Shown here piece by piece: positions 42,702-51,871 of a stretch of DNA of 64,000 nucleotides. The stretch comes from Facklamia sp964471435 (GTDB taxonomy: Bacteria; Bacillota; Bacilli; Lactobacillales; Aerococcaceae), in assembly GCA_964471435.1 (NCBI GenBank), contig CAYYGA010000001.1, positions 62,001 through 126,000 of the forward strand. The letters run 5' to 3'. Below the pieces are notes generated by a model. That model searched no databases. It was given only the letters and a program-made list of their open reading frames with translations, and was not told the origin of the DNA. A program made the position numbers and the translations under genes. Each line of letters opens with the position of its first letter. Position 1 is the first letter of the stretch.

Positions 42702-44036
42702 TTACAAATTAGTTGGTTTTAAATTGCTATAGGCTTCTTCGAACTGCCGCGCAATTTGATCAATATCGCCCGCTCCCATGAAAAGTAACACTTCATCTTT
42801 ATAATCCATCAAAGGAGATAAATGATCTTTAGATATTATCTCAACCTTCTCATGAATCATCCCGGCTAAATCACGTATCGATATATCCCCTGTCTGTTCT
42901 CGAGCAGAATGGTAAATATCCACTAAATGTACATGGTCAGCTAAAGACAAAGCATCAGCAAACTCTTGTAAAAGAGCTACCGTCCGACTAAAAGTATGCG
43001 GTTGGAAAATAGCCACTACTTTTCGATCGGGATACTTTTGTTTTGCTGCATCAATGGTTGCTGTTATTTCGCTTGGATGATGAGCATAGTCATCAATTAT
43101 GATTAGATCGTTGACCTTTTTAACTGAAAAGCGTCGTTTAACTCCGGTAAACCCTGCTATTTCTCTAGCAACATCTTCTGCCTTGAACCCTTCGAGTTTC
43201 AACAGACCAATCACCGCTAAGGCATTGAGTATATTATGCTCACCATAAGCAGGTACATAAAAACGGCCAAACTTTTCTCCTAAAACATACACATCGAAGT
43301 TCGATCCATCTTCATTACGCTCTATATTCGCAGCATAAATCTCCATATCTTGTGAAAGTCCGTAATAATAAATAGGTACATCTGCTTGAATTTTATTTAA
43401 ATACTCATCTTCTCCACAAGCAATGATGGCTTTTTTGGCCTGATTGGAAAAGGTTTGGAATGCACTAAAGACATCTTCAATCGATTGATAATAATCCGGA
43501 TGATCAAAATCTACATTAGTGATAATTGTATAATCCGGTTGATAAGCAAGAAAGTGGCGGCGGTACTCGCAGGCTTCTAAAGCAAAATACTCTGCAGTTT
43601 CATCACCATATCCTGTTCCATCTCCAATTAAATAAGATAAAGGAGCCAGATTTTTTAAAGTGTGCGCCAATAATCCGGTAGTAGATGTTTTTCCATGCGA
43701 ACCCGTCACAGCTATACTTATATAATTTTGAATAAACTCACCTAAAAAATCATGGTAGCGGTAAATAGGCAGGTCCAGTTCACGTGCTCTTATTAATTCA
43801 GGATGATCATCTCCGAAAGCATTACCTGCTATTATTGTCTGTCCGCCTTGAATATTATCCGCATTAAATTCTAAAATTTTGATAGTGTTGTTTTCTAATT
43901 CCTGCTGGGTAAAAAAGTAGGTGCCCACATCACTGCCTTGAACTTGGTAGCCTTCTCCAAATAAGATTAATGCGAGGGCTGACATCCCTGATCCTTTTAT
44001 CCCCACGAAATGATATAGTGTATTTTTTGTAATCAC
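42702..44036 (-). CDS. murC: UDP-N-acetylmuramate-L-alanine ligase MurC
   Basis: MurC adds L-Ala to UDP-MurNAc, the first amino acid step of wall precursor synthesis. The nucleotide motif FVGIKGSGMSALA is near residue 9, the ATP site TGSHGKTSTT near residue 107, and DDYAHHPSEI and QPHTFSR in the C-terminal half. I prefer the GTG at 44036: AAAGGAG is eight bases upstream and the stop of the preceding gene lies 13 bases away. An ATG at 44057 would overlap that gene and has no site. Confidence 0.96.
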   Translation of the reverse strand: MITKNTLYHFVGIKGSGMSALALILFGEGYQVQGSDVGTYFFTQQELENNTIKILEFNADNIQGGQTIIAGNAFGDDHPELIRARELDLPIYRYHDFLGEFIQNYISIAVTGSHGKTSTTGLLAHTLKNLAPLSYLIGDGTGYGDETAEYFALEACEYRRHFLAYQPDYTIITNVDFDHPDYYQSIEDVFSAFQTFSNQAKKAIIACGEDEYLNKIQADVPIYYYGLSQDMEIYAANIERNEDGSNFDVYVLGEKFGRFYVPAYGEHNILNALAVIGLLKLEGFKAEDVAREIAGFTGVKRRFSVKKVNDLIIIDDYAHHPSEITATIDAAKQKYPDRKVVAIFQPHTFSRTVALLQEFADALSLADHVHLVDIYHSAREQTGDISIRDLAGMIHEKVEIISKDHLSPLMDYKDEVLLFMGAGDIDQIARQFEEAYSNLKPTNL

Positions 44037-44049
44037 AAAAATGACTCCT

Positions 44050-44730
44050 TTAGTCAAATAATAAAAAAGAATCTTTACGCTTTACTAACCGTAACAATAA
44101 TTCCCGATTTAACCGACCCTCGTTTTGGTATGTTTCATATTGACTTTGCATTCGACTCAGAGTCTCTAAAGAATGGCCAATATTGTTAAGTGATTCAGAA
44201 ACCTTCCTTTTTTCCGGATTGTTTCTTTGATTTACTTTTACTGGACTATTTAAACTCGGTCTGTAATCTACTTTAGAATGCTTGCGAGAATCCAATGTGC
44301 TTCTTTGATTTAATCGTTCAGTTAAGTAATCCACATCTAGTTCTGAATAAGATTCTTGATTAGTTATTTCTCTTCCCGATGCGGAGGTGGAAGTTTTATA
44401 TTTTTCTAAAAAGGGCACTTGATAAGTATCTGCACCAGCTTCATTAGATTGCTCTAATTCTGTTGACGCGACAACTTCTTTATCAATCAGCTCCTCAAGT
44501 TGTTTCTCCTTCTGTTTTCTTCTAACAGACTGATTCTCAGCCCGACTATCCCCGGCCCAGGCAGGTGTAGATTCCACTTGTTTTTCCTGGCGTTTTTTAC
44601 GTATAAAGGCGGGCTCTTCTAATTGCCGATCAAGATTGATTCGACTGTCCATCCCCTGATTAAAACGGCGTTTCTTTTGAGGCTGCCGTATTTTTTTATT
44701 ATAAACAGGTCCTTCATAATCTGAACTCAT
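44050..44730 (-). CDS. Hydrophilic, probably disordered protein between ytpR and murC
   Basis: A 226-residue protein with no membrane segments, rich in Arg, Lys, Glu, Gln and Ser. The first 60 residues are very basic (KKIRQPQKKRR and similar), and only the last 40 residues look helical (NSLETLSR-like to LLLRLVKRK). I recognise no domain. In B. subtilis the DNA translocase sftA lies between ytpR and murC. This could be a shortened or decayed relative of that protein's N-terminal linker, but that is a guess from position only. Confidence 0.75.
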   Translation of the reverse strand: MSSDYEGPVYNKKIRQPQKKRRFNQGMDSRINLDRQLEEPAFIRKKRQEKQVESTPAWAGDSRAENQSVRRKQKEKQLEELIDKEVVASTELEQSNEAGADTYQVPFLEKYKTSTSASGREITNQESYSELDVDYLTERLNQRSTLDSRKHSKVDYRPSLNSPVKVNQRNNPEKRKVSESLNNIGHSLETLSRMQSQYETYQNEGRLNRELLLRLVKRKDSFLLFD

Positions 44731-44767
44731 CTTTTCAATCCTTTCATAGCAGGTGGAAATTTAAAAT

Positions 44768-45403
44768 TTACTGGTAGTCTGCAACTACTTCTGCTAACGG
44801 TGTTCCAACTGAATATTTAGAAGATAGTTCCCAAATCCCTGGATAACTTTCCAGGTGATCAAGGTTTAACTCTTTCGTTGAACAAATCATACCGTAACTG
44901 GAAACCCCTCTTAATTCTGAAGGCCATATAATCATACCTGAAGGCAGTACTGCTCCCGGCTTAGCGACGAGAACGTGTTGTCCTTGGGCAATATTATCAG
45001 CTCCACACACAATTTGCAGAACTTCGTCTTCTCCCACACGTGTTTGAGTGATACTCAAATGATCACTGTCTTCATGAGCTTCGCATTCCTCAACATATCC
45101 TACGACAAATTTAGATGTACTGTCTGGTGTAATGGTTAATTCAAACTCACGCTCGGTCAGCATCTCATTGATTTTTTCTATGATTGCTTCATCTAAGTTT
45201 GGATGTACTTCTTCTGCTTGCTCAATCGGAAAATAGCGTGAAGCATGATGGATATTTACTCCCAGCGCTTCCCCCGTTTCCTTGTGATAAACTACGGTCA
45301 TATCTTTTTTTGTTTTCGCTTCGACTAAATTTTTATCGACACTTCCATTTGTTAATAATAATACGTCTCCGATACCTTCTGGATTGTAAAAAGCTAACCA
45401 CAT
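44768..45403 (-). CDS. ytpR: YtpR family tRNA-binding domain protein
   Basis: A 211-residue protein with an N-terminal DUF4479 region (residues 1-85) and a C-terminal EMAP/Arc1p-like tRNA-binding domain (about 90-205), seen in VGYVEECEAHEDSDHLSI and IVCGADNIAQG. It matches the free-standing domain related to the N-terminus of PheT. The role is unknown. It lies upstream of the disordered protein and murC with short gaps, as in Bacilli. Confidence 0.93.
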   Translation of the reverse strand: MWLAFYNPEGIGDVLLLTNGSVDKNLVEAKTKKDMTVVYHKETGEALGVNIHHASRYFPIEQAEEVHPNLDEAIIEKINEMLTEREFELTITPDSTSKFVVGYVEECEAHEDSDHLSITQTRVGEDEVLQIVCGADNIAQGQHVLVAKPGAVLPSGMIIWPSELRGVSSYGMICSTKELNLDHLESYPGIWELSSKYSVGTPLAEVVADYQ

Positions 45404-45431
45404 AAAATGATTTCTCCTTTTGTCTTAAATA

Positions 45432-46505
45432 TTAATCTTTAATAATAGTTTCATAAGTTGTCTTGTCTAATTTAGTCACGATATGATATAAAAGCTCTTT
45501 TGCTGCTTCATAATCATCGAATCTAAATAAAGTTTGATGTCCATGGATATAACGGGCTGGCACACCAACAACAGCACTCGGTATTCCTTTATTCATTGTG
45601 TGGGCTGCTCCGGCATCCGTCCCTCCTTTTGAAAAGAAGTATTGGAAGGGTATCGAATTCGAACTGGCTGTATCTTCAATATATTCTCTCATACCTTTAT
45701 GAGTAATCATGCCCGGGTCTTGGACTCGTAATAAAAATCCTTTTCCAAGTTCTCCCTCGCTGGCAGTCGATTTTTCAATATCATTTGCCGGTGAAGCATC
45801 AACAGCTATAAATAAATCTGGATTAAACTCATGAACAGCACCCCGCACACCTCTTAATCCTACTTCTTCTTGTACCGTTGCCCCAATAATAAGATGGTGC
45901 GGCAGTTGTTCATCCTTCACGCGACGAAGGGTTTCAATCACAGCTGCACAACCATAACGGTTATCCCAGGCTTTGGAGATAATCGCTTTTTCATTAGCTG
46001 TTTTGACAGTTTCTACCTGAGGAATAATTGAATCCCCTGGCCTGACTCCAAACTCCAGAGCTTCTTCTTTTGTCTCAAAACCTGCATCAAATATAACGCT
46101 GTCCGGCTTAATTTCTTGACTAGCTTTACTTTCTCTTAATAAATGCGGGGGAACAGCTCCGGAGACAATCGGATAATCACCTTTACGGGTCTTCAAAGTG
46201 AAGCGTTGCGCCGAAATTACATAAGGGTTCCAGCCACCCAGGGGGGTTACGCGAATTAAACCGCGATCAGTTATTTCACGGACCATAAATCCTACTTCAT
46301 CCATATGAGCTGCAATCATTAATTTAGGAGCATCTTTCTGCTCTGAAAAACGTTCGCCAAAAATATTACCTAAAGGGGATTCATGAACTTTATCAACTAG
46401 ATCTTCGATATTACTTTTTATATATTGTCGGACCTGCCCCTCATCTCCAGGTATCCCTTGTAGTTCTGTTATTTCCTTAATTAATTTAAAGCTCTCTTGG
46501 TTCAT
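45432..46505 (-). CDS. M42 family glutamyl aminopeptidase (PepA/YtoP type)
   Basis: A 357-residue M42 peptidase, of full length and with every usual feature: AHMDEVGFM (metal ligand His and Asp), KAWDNRYG (bridging Asp), the EE pair in VQEEVGLRG, and the terminal His of RYIHGHQ. It trims acidic N-terminal residues in related enzymes. The gene lies upstream of ytpR, as ytoP does in B. subtilis, though ytpP is missing here. Confidence 0.93.
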   Translation of the reverse strand: MNQESFKLIKEITELQGIPGDEGQVRQYIKSNIEDLVDKVHESPLGNIFGERFSEQKDAPKLMIAAHMDEVGFMVREITDRGLIRVTPLGGWNPYVISAQRFTLKTRKGDYPIVSGAVPPHLLRESKASQEIKPDSVIFDAGFETKEEALEFGVRPGDSIIPQVETVKTANEKAIISKAWDNRYGCAAVIETLRRVKDEQLPHHLIIGATVQEEVGLRGVRGAVHEFNPDLFIAVDASPANDIEKSTASEGELGKGFLLRVQDPGMITHKGMREYIEDTASSNSIPFQYFFSKGGTDAGAAHTMNKGIPSAVVGVPARYIHGHQTLFRFDDYEAAKELLYHIVTKLDKTTYETIIKD

Positions 46506-46741
46506 AAATATATAGTGGCTAAAGCCACATCCTCCTTAGTTCATAATACTTTTACACTTAGATGTTACCTTATATCTCTTCTATTTTTACATAAACAGGG
46601 GTCAAATGCAATCTAACCCGTTTGGGACTGAGTTTAAAATACTTCAAGACTCTTCTTAGAAAGACGGAGGTAATAAATGTAATTTTTATGATTATATGCT
46701 AGTATATTTACAAGAGAGCTCAGGAGATTGGGAGGAAGAGT

Positions 46742-47071
46742 ATGAATAATAAAAAAGAAGGCGCATTAGGAACCCTTATACTACTTTCAGGAATTGTGAT
46801 TGGCGCTGCAGGTGCTTTATTATATAAAGAAAATAAACCCATGAATGCCGGAAAAATATTAGAAAATGTAAAATCAGTATTTTCCAGCCAAGGAGAAGTG
46901 GTTGGGTCATGGATTGATTATGATCCTGTAGAATATTCAGGTTTTGATAGTCGGCCGCTTGTCTATGCCGGAGGGATTACCCGTCTGGAAGATAATAACC
47001 CTGTCCACTATTCCTTTACTGCGGATATTTATACAGGTGAAATAATAGATACCTATATCGTAAATAAATAA
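46742..47071 (+). CDS. Small membrane-anchored protein, PepSY-like
   Basis: A 109-residue protein with one N-terminal helix (about residues 9-26, GTLILLSGIVIGAAGALL) and an outside domain of about 80 residues that ends in TADIYTGEIIDTY. The last strand resembles the end of PepSY-type or lactobacillal small secreted domains, but the match is weak. Divergent from the M42 gene. GGGAGGAAG precedes the ATG. Function unknown. Confidence 0.7.
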   Translation: MNNKKEGALGTLILLSGIVIGAAGALLYKENKPMNAGKILENVKSVFSSQGEVVGSWIDYDPVEYSGFDSRPLVYAGGITRLEDNNPVHYSFTADIYTGEIIDTYIVNK

Positions 47072-47088
47072 TTCAGCTTATTTTAATG

Positions 47089-47107
47089 GCCCCTCTGGGG
47101 CTTTTTT
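47089..47107 (+). terminator. Terminator of the small membrane protein gene
   Basis: A tight hairpin, GCCCC-TCT-GGGGC, followed by six Ts. Confidence 0.88.
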
Positions 47108-47196
47108 GTAGTCATTTATTTCAAGCAAATCGATGAGTATGAATTTAGACATTCATCTGATTAGTTAACTTTATCCTTCTTTATTCAATTAAAGTA

Positions 47197-47224
47197 TTGA
47201 CCAAAGCAGCTCTCATGGTAAAAT
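47197..47224 (+). promoter_or_regulatory. Promoter of ytmP-trmB
   Basis: TTGACC (47197-47202) and TAAAAT (47219-47224), spacer 16 bases, with a leader of about 30 bases ending in AAAGGAG. Confidence 0.6.
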
Positions 47225-47260
47225 GTTATTTATTGACTATTTTTTGAAAGGAGTAAGTGG

Positions 47261-48040
47261 ATGTACCATAACTCGCAAGAATGGGAGATGCGCCCATTAA
47301 AAGGTAATACTGGGCAGGCTTACATGGGCATCAGCCAGGATGAGAAAGTATTCTTCAAACGCAACACTTCTCCCTTTATAGCTGCATTAGCAGCAGAGGG
47401 GTTTACACCCAAATTGAGATGGACACAAAGAACTTATACAGGAGATGTTTTGACTGCTCAAGAATGGGCGGAAGGTAATACCCTGTCGGAAGAAGATATG
47501 ACCAATCAAGAAGTTATTGATTTGATTAAGTCAATTCATGAAAATCATGACCTTGTCACAATGTTAAGACGTGTGGAAGGGAAAGAATTCGGCCCTCTGG
47601 AATTGATTGAACTCTACTACAGTGATTTAGCTATATCTTTACAAAACCATGGACTTTTTAATCAAATTGCCCAAAATCTCACTCAATCAATTGATGAGGA
47701 TTTTTTTCAAACTAACTATGTTGTCTGCCACGGTGACTTAAACCATCATAATTTTTTGATGACTTCTGATCAAAAACTTTATTTAGTTGATTGGGACAGT
47801 GTAAAGATCGCAGATCCTCTTTATGACATTACTTTTCTTTTATGCCGCTATTTCAGCCCGAGCGAATGGATGGATTGGTTTGACAAATATGAATTCGAAC
47901 AAGATGAATCCTTTTTCAAACGGGTGAAATGGTACAGCCAACTCGCGTGTTTGAATTTAATTAAGCAGTACTTCAGTGAAGACCGCCATTATCAATTAAA
48001 TGAAACTGTCATTTTATTACGTAACATTTATGAAAATTAA
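47261..48040 (+). CDS. ytmP: Aminoglycoside phosphotransferase-fold kinase YtmP
   Basis: A 259-residue protein with the choline/aminoglycoside kinase fold. The catalytic loop is CHGDLNHHNFL near residue 158 and the metal-binding DWDS near residue 178. The substrate is not known. It precedes trmB by 20 bases, the order of ytmP-ytmQ in B. subtilis, and shares its promoter. Confidence 0.92.
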   Translation: MYHNSQEWEMRPLKGNTGQAYMGISQDEKVFFKRNTSPFIAALAAEGFTPKLRWTQRTYTGDVLTAQEWAEGNTLSEEDMTNQEVIDLIKSIHENHDLVTMLRRVEGKEFGPLELIELYYSDLAISLQNHGLFNQIAQNLTQSIDEDFFQTNYVVCHGDLNHHNFLMTSDQKLYLVDWDSVKIADPLYDITFLLCRYFSPSEWMDWFDKYEFEQDESFFKRVKWYSQLACLNLIKQYFSEDRHYQLNETVILLRNIYEN

Positions 48041-48060
48041 CAGTAAGGAGTCGGTCTAAA

Positions 48061-48711
48061 ATGCGTCTGCGCAATAAACCATGGGCTGAGGAAAAAATGA
48101 AAGATTACCCTCAATATGTTCCCCTGGAACCTGAAATCTATAAAGGAAATTGGCAGTCACGTTTTAAGAGCTGTCAACCGATTCATATAGAAATAGGATC
48201 CGGCAAAGGACAATTTATTATCGGAATGGCTAAAGCAAATCCCCACATTAATTTTATTGCTGTTGAAATACAAACAAGTGTGGCAATATCTATCCTGGAA
48301 TTACAATTAGATGCCAAATTGGCTAATCTTCAAATCCTGAATGATAATGGCAGAGATTTAGATAACTTTTTTGATAAAGGCGAGATTAGTCGGATCTATC
48401 TTAACTTTTCTGATCCTTGGCCTAAATCCCGTCATGAAAAAAGACGCCTCACTTCTCAAAGCTTTCTAGATCTTTATCGAGAACTTTTAACAAGTGAAGG
48501 TGAAATTCATTTTAAAACAGATAACCAAGGTTTATTTGAGTATTCTCTAGCTAGCTTGAGTCAAAACGGCTACAGACTGCGACAAGTTTGGTTAGATTTA
48601 CACACTAGTGAGTTTAATGATAATATCCTAACAGAATATGAAGAACGTTTTTCATCTCAAGGCCATCCTATTTACCGCTTGGAAGCTTACCTTCCTCCTT
48701 TAACCCATTAA
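48061..48711 (+). CDS. trmB: tRNA (guanine-N7-)-methyltransferase TrmB
   Basis: TrmB methylates N7 of G46 in the tRNA variable loop. The 216-residue chain starts with the typical MRLRNKPWA, has the SAM motif EIGSGKGQF near residue 44, the RIYLNFSDPWPKSRHEKRRL signature near residue 115, and a TEYEERF segment near the end. A very strong terminator follows. Confidence 0.97.
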   Translation: MRLRNKPWAEEKMKDYPQYVPLEPEIYKGNWQSRFKSCQPIHIEIGSGKGQFIIGMAKANPHINFIAVEIQTSVAISILELQLDAKLANLQILNDNGRDLDNFFDKGEISRIYLNFSDPWPKSRHEKRRLTSQSFLDLYRELLTSEGEIHFKTDNQGLFEYSLASLSQNGYRLRQVWLDLHTSEFNDNILTEYEERFSSQGHPIYRLEAYLPPLTH

Positions 48712-48758
48712 AAAACTTCTGAAGTTGACCTGGCTGTCAATTTCAGAAGTTTTTTCTT
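48712..48758. terminator. Bidirectional terminator between trmB and the DUF1189 gene
   Basis: An 18-bp stem (48712-48729 with 48736-48753; one G-T wobble) with a 6-base loop and T-runs on both strands. Confidence 0.92.
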
Positions 48759-48770
48759 TCAGAAGAATAT

Positions 48771-49607
48771 TTACTTCATTGAGTTTCTCCTTGTATACTC
48801 ATCATTAAGATGGGTGCGCCACATAGTCAACATAAACATTAAAAGAAAACCAATTCCTTGACCTGACATTACCCATATTGGATCTCCGGTGATGAATGCA
48901 ATCACCATAACTAAGACTATAGGTAACCCCATCGTATTAAATGTAATATCCAATGCCTCCGAATAAGAATCTATATCAAAATTTTCGTAAAAGCCCATTA
49001 ACCAGATAAAAAAGGAACCTGCCAAAATAATCCCCGATAAATTTAAACTCATCAATACATAGACATTGACTAGTAAATTTAAAACAATCGCAAGTCGGTT
49101 GAATTCAAACCAATAACGGGATAATTCAAACTGAAACTGACTGGGATTTGAAACTTGATTTAACTTTCCCTCCGATAAATAGGGTTGTCCTAGTGCCTCT
49201 GCACCCTTATCTCTTATGAAAAAATAAGAAGGAGTTAAAATTAAACCATTCTTATCTTTTAGCAGTAGTTCAGCCTCCTGTTTACTAGATGCAGCTGCCA
49301 CTATAAAATCTTGATTTTCTTGATAGACGGTGGAGTCCAAATTTGTAAACCGGCCGTCTTCGAAATTAGACAAGGGTAACTGCTCAATCAGTGCAGGATT
49401 GAACTCTTCTACTATACCAGGGTAATAGTCTTCTAGATCTACAAATTCCCGATTGGCGATATGGACCGAAAGCGGAAAGATGACAAAAGACATCATCAGC
49501 AAAAACAACAGTCCCCGCTGCCACCAAGTCAAATATCCCCGGTTGGTAAAGCATCGAACCGGGGAAATTATTGTATATATATAATTAAAGGGAAAGTAAT
49601 TTTTCAT
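48771..49607 (-). CDS. DUF1189 membrane protein (MalA-like)
   Basis: A 278-residue DUF1189 protein with about five membrane helices: one near residue 30, then four from about 180 to 270, with a long outside loop between. The last gene of the maltodextrin transporter operon. In streptococci the gene after malXCD is malA, which encodes a DUF1189 protein of uncertain role, so position supports the link. No catalytic motif is visible. Confidence 0.82.
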   Translation of the reverse strand: MKNYFPFNYIYTIISPVRCFTNRGYLTWWQRGLLFLLMMSFVIFPLSVHIANREFVDLEDYYPGIVEEFNPALIEQLPLSNFEDGRFTNLDSTVYQENQDFIVAAASSKQEAELLLKDKNGLILTPSYFFIRDKGAEALGQPYLSEGKLNQVSNPSQFQFELSRYWFEFNRLAIVLNLLVNVYVLMSLNLSGIILAGSFFIWLMGFYENFDIDSYSEALDITFNTMGLPIVLVMVIAFITGDPIWVMSGQGIGFLLMFMLTMWRTHLNDEYTRRNSMK

Positions 49608-49639
49608 ACATCCATATTACATCATTACATATGCAAAAT

Positions 49640-50488
49640 CTATCCCTTTGTACCACCTGATGTTAATCCGGTGACAAAGTTTTTTTGTAAATAGAAGAAA
49701 AGTAAAGAGATAGGAACTGCTATTAAAATTGCACCAGCCGCAAACATCCCCACTTCTCTTTGGTACATATTTGTAATAAATGTCTGTAATCCGGTAGCCA
49801 AGGTATATCTTTCTTGGCTGCGCAGTAAAAAACGTGGTAAAAGATAATCACCAAATGGACCCATAAACGCCCACAAAGCTTGAACCGCAATCATCGGTCT
49901 TACCAAGGGCAGAATTACCTGCCAAAATATACGAAAATGTCCCGCTCCATCTAATTTAGCTGACTCATCCAGTCCGATGGGAACAGTATCGAAATAACCT
50001 TTCATCAGCCAGGTGTTCATAGGAATCCCTCCGCCTACATAAATTAAAATAAGGAACCAGTATTGGTTGATGGCCCTAAATAAGGTAGCCAGAACAAAAA
50101 AAGCAGTCAAGGCTGACATTGTAGGCACCATTTGAATGATTAAAAAGAAAAGTAAAGAATTTTTACGCCCAGCAAATTTATAGCGGCTATAGGCGTAACC
50201 AGCTAAAGTTACTGCCGTTACTTGAACAATCATAGTAGTTACCGCCACTATCAAGGTATTAATATACCATTGGGGATAAAAGGTATCTGTAAATAGACGC
50301 TCAAAATTTCTTAATGACCACTCCGCATCGAAGTCTAAAGTAAATGCGGTAATATTACCCACCTTAAAAGCAGATGACGCGGTGATTAGTAAAGGATAAA
50401 TTATAATAGCTGTCATGAAAATCAGAAAAAGATAGGTAAAGACTCTTCCTAAATTTTTGCCCAGACGCGCTTTTTTTGCCTGATTCAA
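49640..50488 (-). CDS. malD: Maltodextrin-type ABC transporter permease (MalG/MalD)
   Basis: A 282-residue permease of the MalG/MalFG family with six helices. The cytosolic ATPase-coupling loop reads DESAKLDGAGHFRIFWQVIL near residue 190, the EAA motif of this family. It starts two bases after the malC stop. No dedicated ATPase gene is present; a shared MsmK/MalK ATPase elsewhere is likely, as in streptococci. Sugar specificity is inferred from the DUF1189 neighbour and operator. Confidence 0.92.
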   Translation of the reverse strand: MNQAKKARLGKNLGRVFTYLFLIFMTAIIIYPLLITASSAFKVGNITAFTLDFDAEWSLRNFERLFTDTFYPQWYINTLIVAVTTMIVQVTAVTLAGYAYSRYKFAGRKNSLLFFLIIQMVPTMSALTAFFVLATLFRAINQYWFLILIYVGGGIPMNTWLMKGYFDTVPIGLDESAKLDGAGHFRIFWQVILPLVRPMIAVQALWAFMGPFGDYLLPRFLLRSQERYTLATGLQTFITNMYQREVGMFAAGAILIAVPISLLFFYLQKNFVTGLTSGGTKG

Positions 50489-50490
50489 AT

Positions 50491-51804
50491 TTACCGCTCC
50501 CCTTCCAGCTTAAAGGCATTCGATCTTCTGAATACGATTAGAGATACACTGATTACTATAAAAGAAACGATTAAAGTTAAAGCCGCTGCAATACTGTATT
50601 GAGGAGCCTGCCCGGTAGTTAATTGGAAGATCCATGAGATTAAAATATCAGTAGCTCCTGCTCCTGACCCAACTGAGCCCGGTCCTCCAGCATTGAATAA
50701 GTAGATAATTGAGAAATTATTAAAATTTCCTGTATATTGTGTTAAAAAGATTGGCGCAGCTACTGCAAATATCATTGGTAAAGTAATACTTGAAAAACGT
50801 TTTAAAGGGCCTGCTCCATCAATTTTTGCCGCTTCATATAAATCGTCCGGAATGGACTGCAGTATACCTGTGACCATGACATAAATGTAGGGAAATCCTA
50901 ACCAACCTTGAATCATAATCAAAGCTGTTTTAGTCCAAAATGGATCTGTTTTCCACGCTATGCGAGGTATGTCAAAAAGGGGGATAAAGTTATTAATAAA
51001 GGGAATAACCTGGGTATTAATAGCTCCTACAGAATCATTGAACATATTTGAAAAAGACATAATGGTTATAAATGCGGGTACTGCCCATGGTAATAAAAGA
51101 ATAACCCCAAACAACCGTCTAAATTTTATAAAGTCCTGATGCATCACCACCGCAGTAAAAATACCTAAACTTATTTGTAAAGTAGTCGCTAGTAAAGTCC
51201 AAATAATGGTCCAAGAAAAAACTGAGCTAAAGGCACGTCTGTAAGAAGACAGGCTGAAGATCTGAATAAAATTTCCCAATCCAACCCAGTCCAGAATGTT
51301 AGCGGGCGGAATATTTTTGAAGTCATAATTTGTCAAGGCTATAAAGATAGTCACTAAAACAGGAAAAATAATAGCAACTGTCATAAAGAAATAAGCGGGT
51401 ACTATTAATAAATAAGCAAAGCCATCTCTATAAATACTTTGTGCCATATCTTTTATTGTTTTGTTAACTTTGATTCCTTCCTGCCATTTTTTGGCAGTTT
51501 CTTTGGCATCTATGATATTGACTACGTAAAAAACTAAAAAGAAAACCATAATAATAATCTGAATGGTCCCTTCAATCAAAAGAAAAAGAGAGTGGTCTTC
51601 TCTTGGTGTCGTTCCTAAGGTAATGAAATTTTGAATCGCTCCAATTCCAAAAATATAAAGTTCGATTAAAAAAAGAACAAATATCAAACTGAAAATAATT
51701 CCTTTAATGAGTTGTTCATTATAAATTTGACCTATTCCCGGAATCAACGAAAGAGTTGCGGCAAGTTTTGGATTTTTATTTTTCACTTGTCCAATAACTG
51801 GCAT
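50491..51804 (-). CDS. malC: Maltodextrin-type ABC transporter permease (MalF/MalC)
   Basis: A 437-residue permease with eight helices. The extra N-terminal part (residues 1-110) carries two helices and is typical of maltodextrin permeases of Gram-positive bacteria. The coupling loop reads YEAAKIDGAGPLKRF near residue 333. It pairs with the next permease gene. Confidence 0.92.
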   Translation of the reverse strand: MPVIGQVKNKNPKLAATLSLIPGIGQIYNEQLIKGIIFSLIFVLFLIELYIFGIGAIQNFITLGTTPREDHSLFLLIEGTIQIIIMVFFLVFYVVNIIDAKETAKKWQEGIKVNKTIKDMAQSIYRDGFAYLLIVPAYFFMTVAIIFPVLVTIFIALTNYDFKNIPPANILDWVGLGNFIQIFSLSSYRRAFSSVFSWTIIWTLLATTLQISLGIFTAVVMHQDFIKFRRLFGVILLLPWAVPAFITIMSFSNMFNDSVGAINTQVIPFINNFIPLFDIPRIAWKTDPFWTKTALIMIQGWLGFPYIYVMVTGILQSIPDDLYEAAKIDGAGPLKRFSSITLPMIFAVAAPIFLTQYTGNFNNFSIIYLFNAGGPGSVGSGAGATDILISWIFQLTTGQAPQYSIAAALTLIVSFIVISVSLIVFRRSNAFKLEGER

Positions 51805-51832
51805 GAAAACGCCTCCTTAAAAGAAATAAAGC

Positions 51833-51864
51833 AGGCACAGTCTCCCATGCCCACTTACTATGCA
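51833..51864 (-). terminator. Intercistronic hairpin between malX and malC
   Basis: On the minus strand GGGCA and TGCCT can pair around a 10-base loop, followed by a T-rich run. Such a hairpin may let more binding protein than permease be made. The stem is short. Confidence 0.35.
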
Positions 51865-51871
51865 GGGTTTA

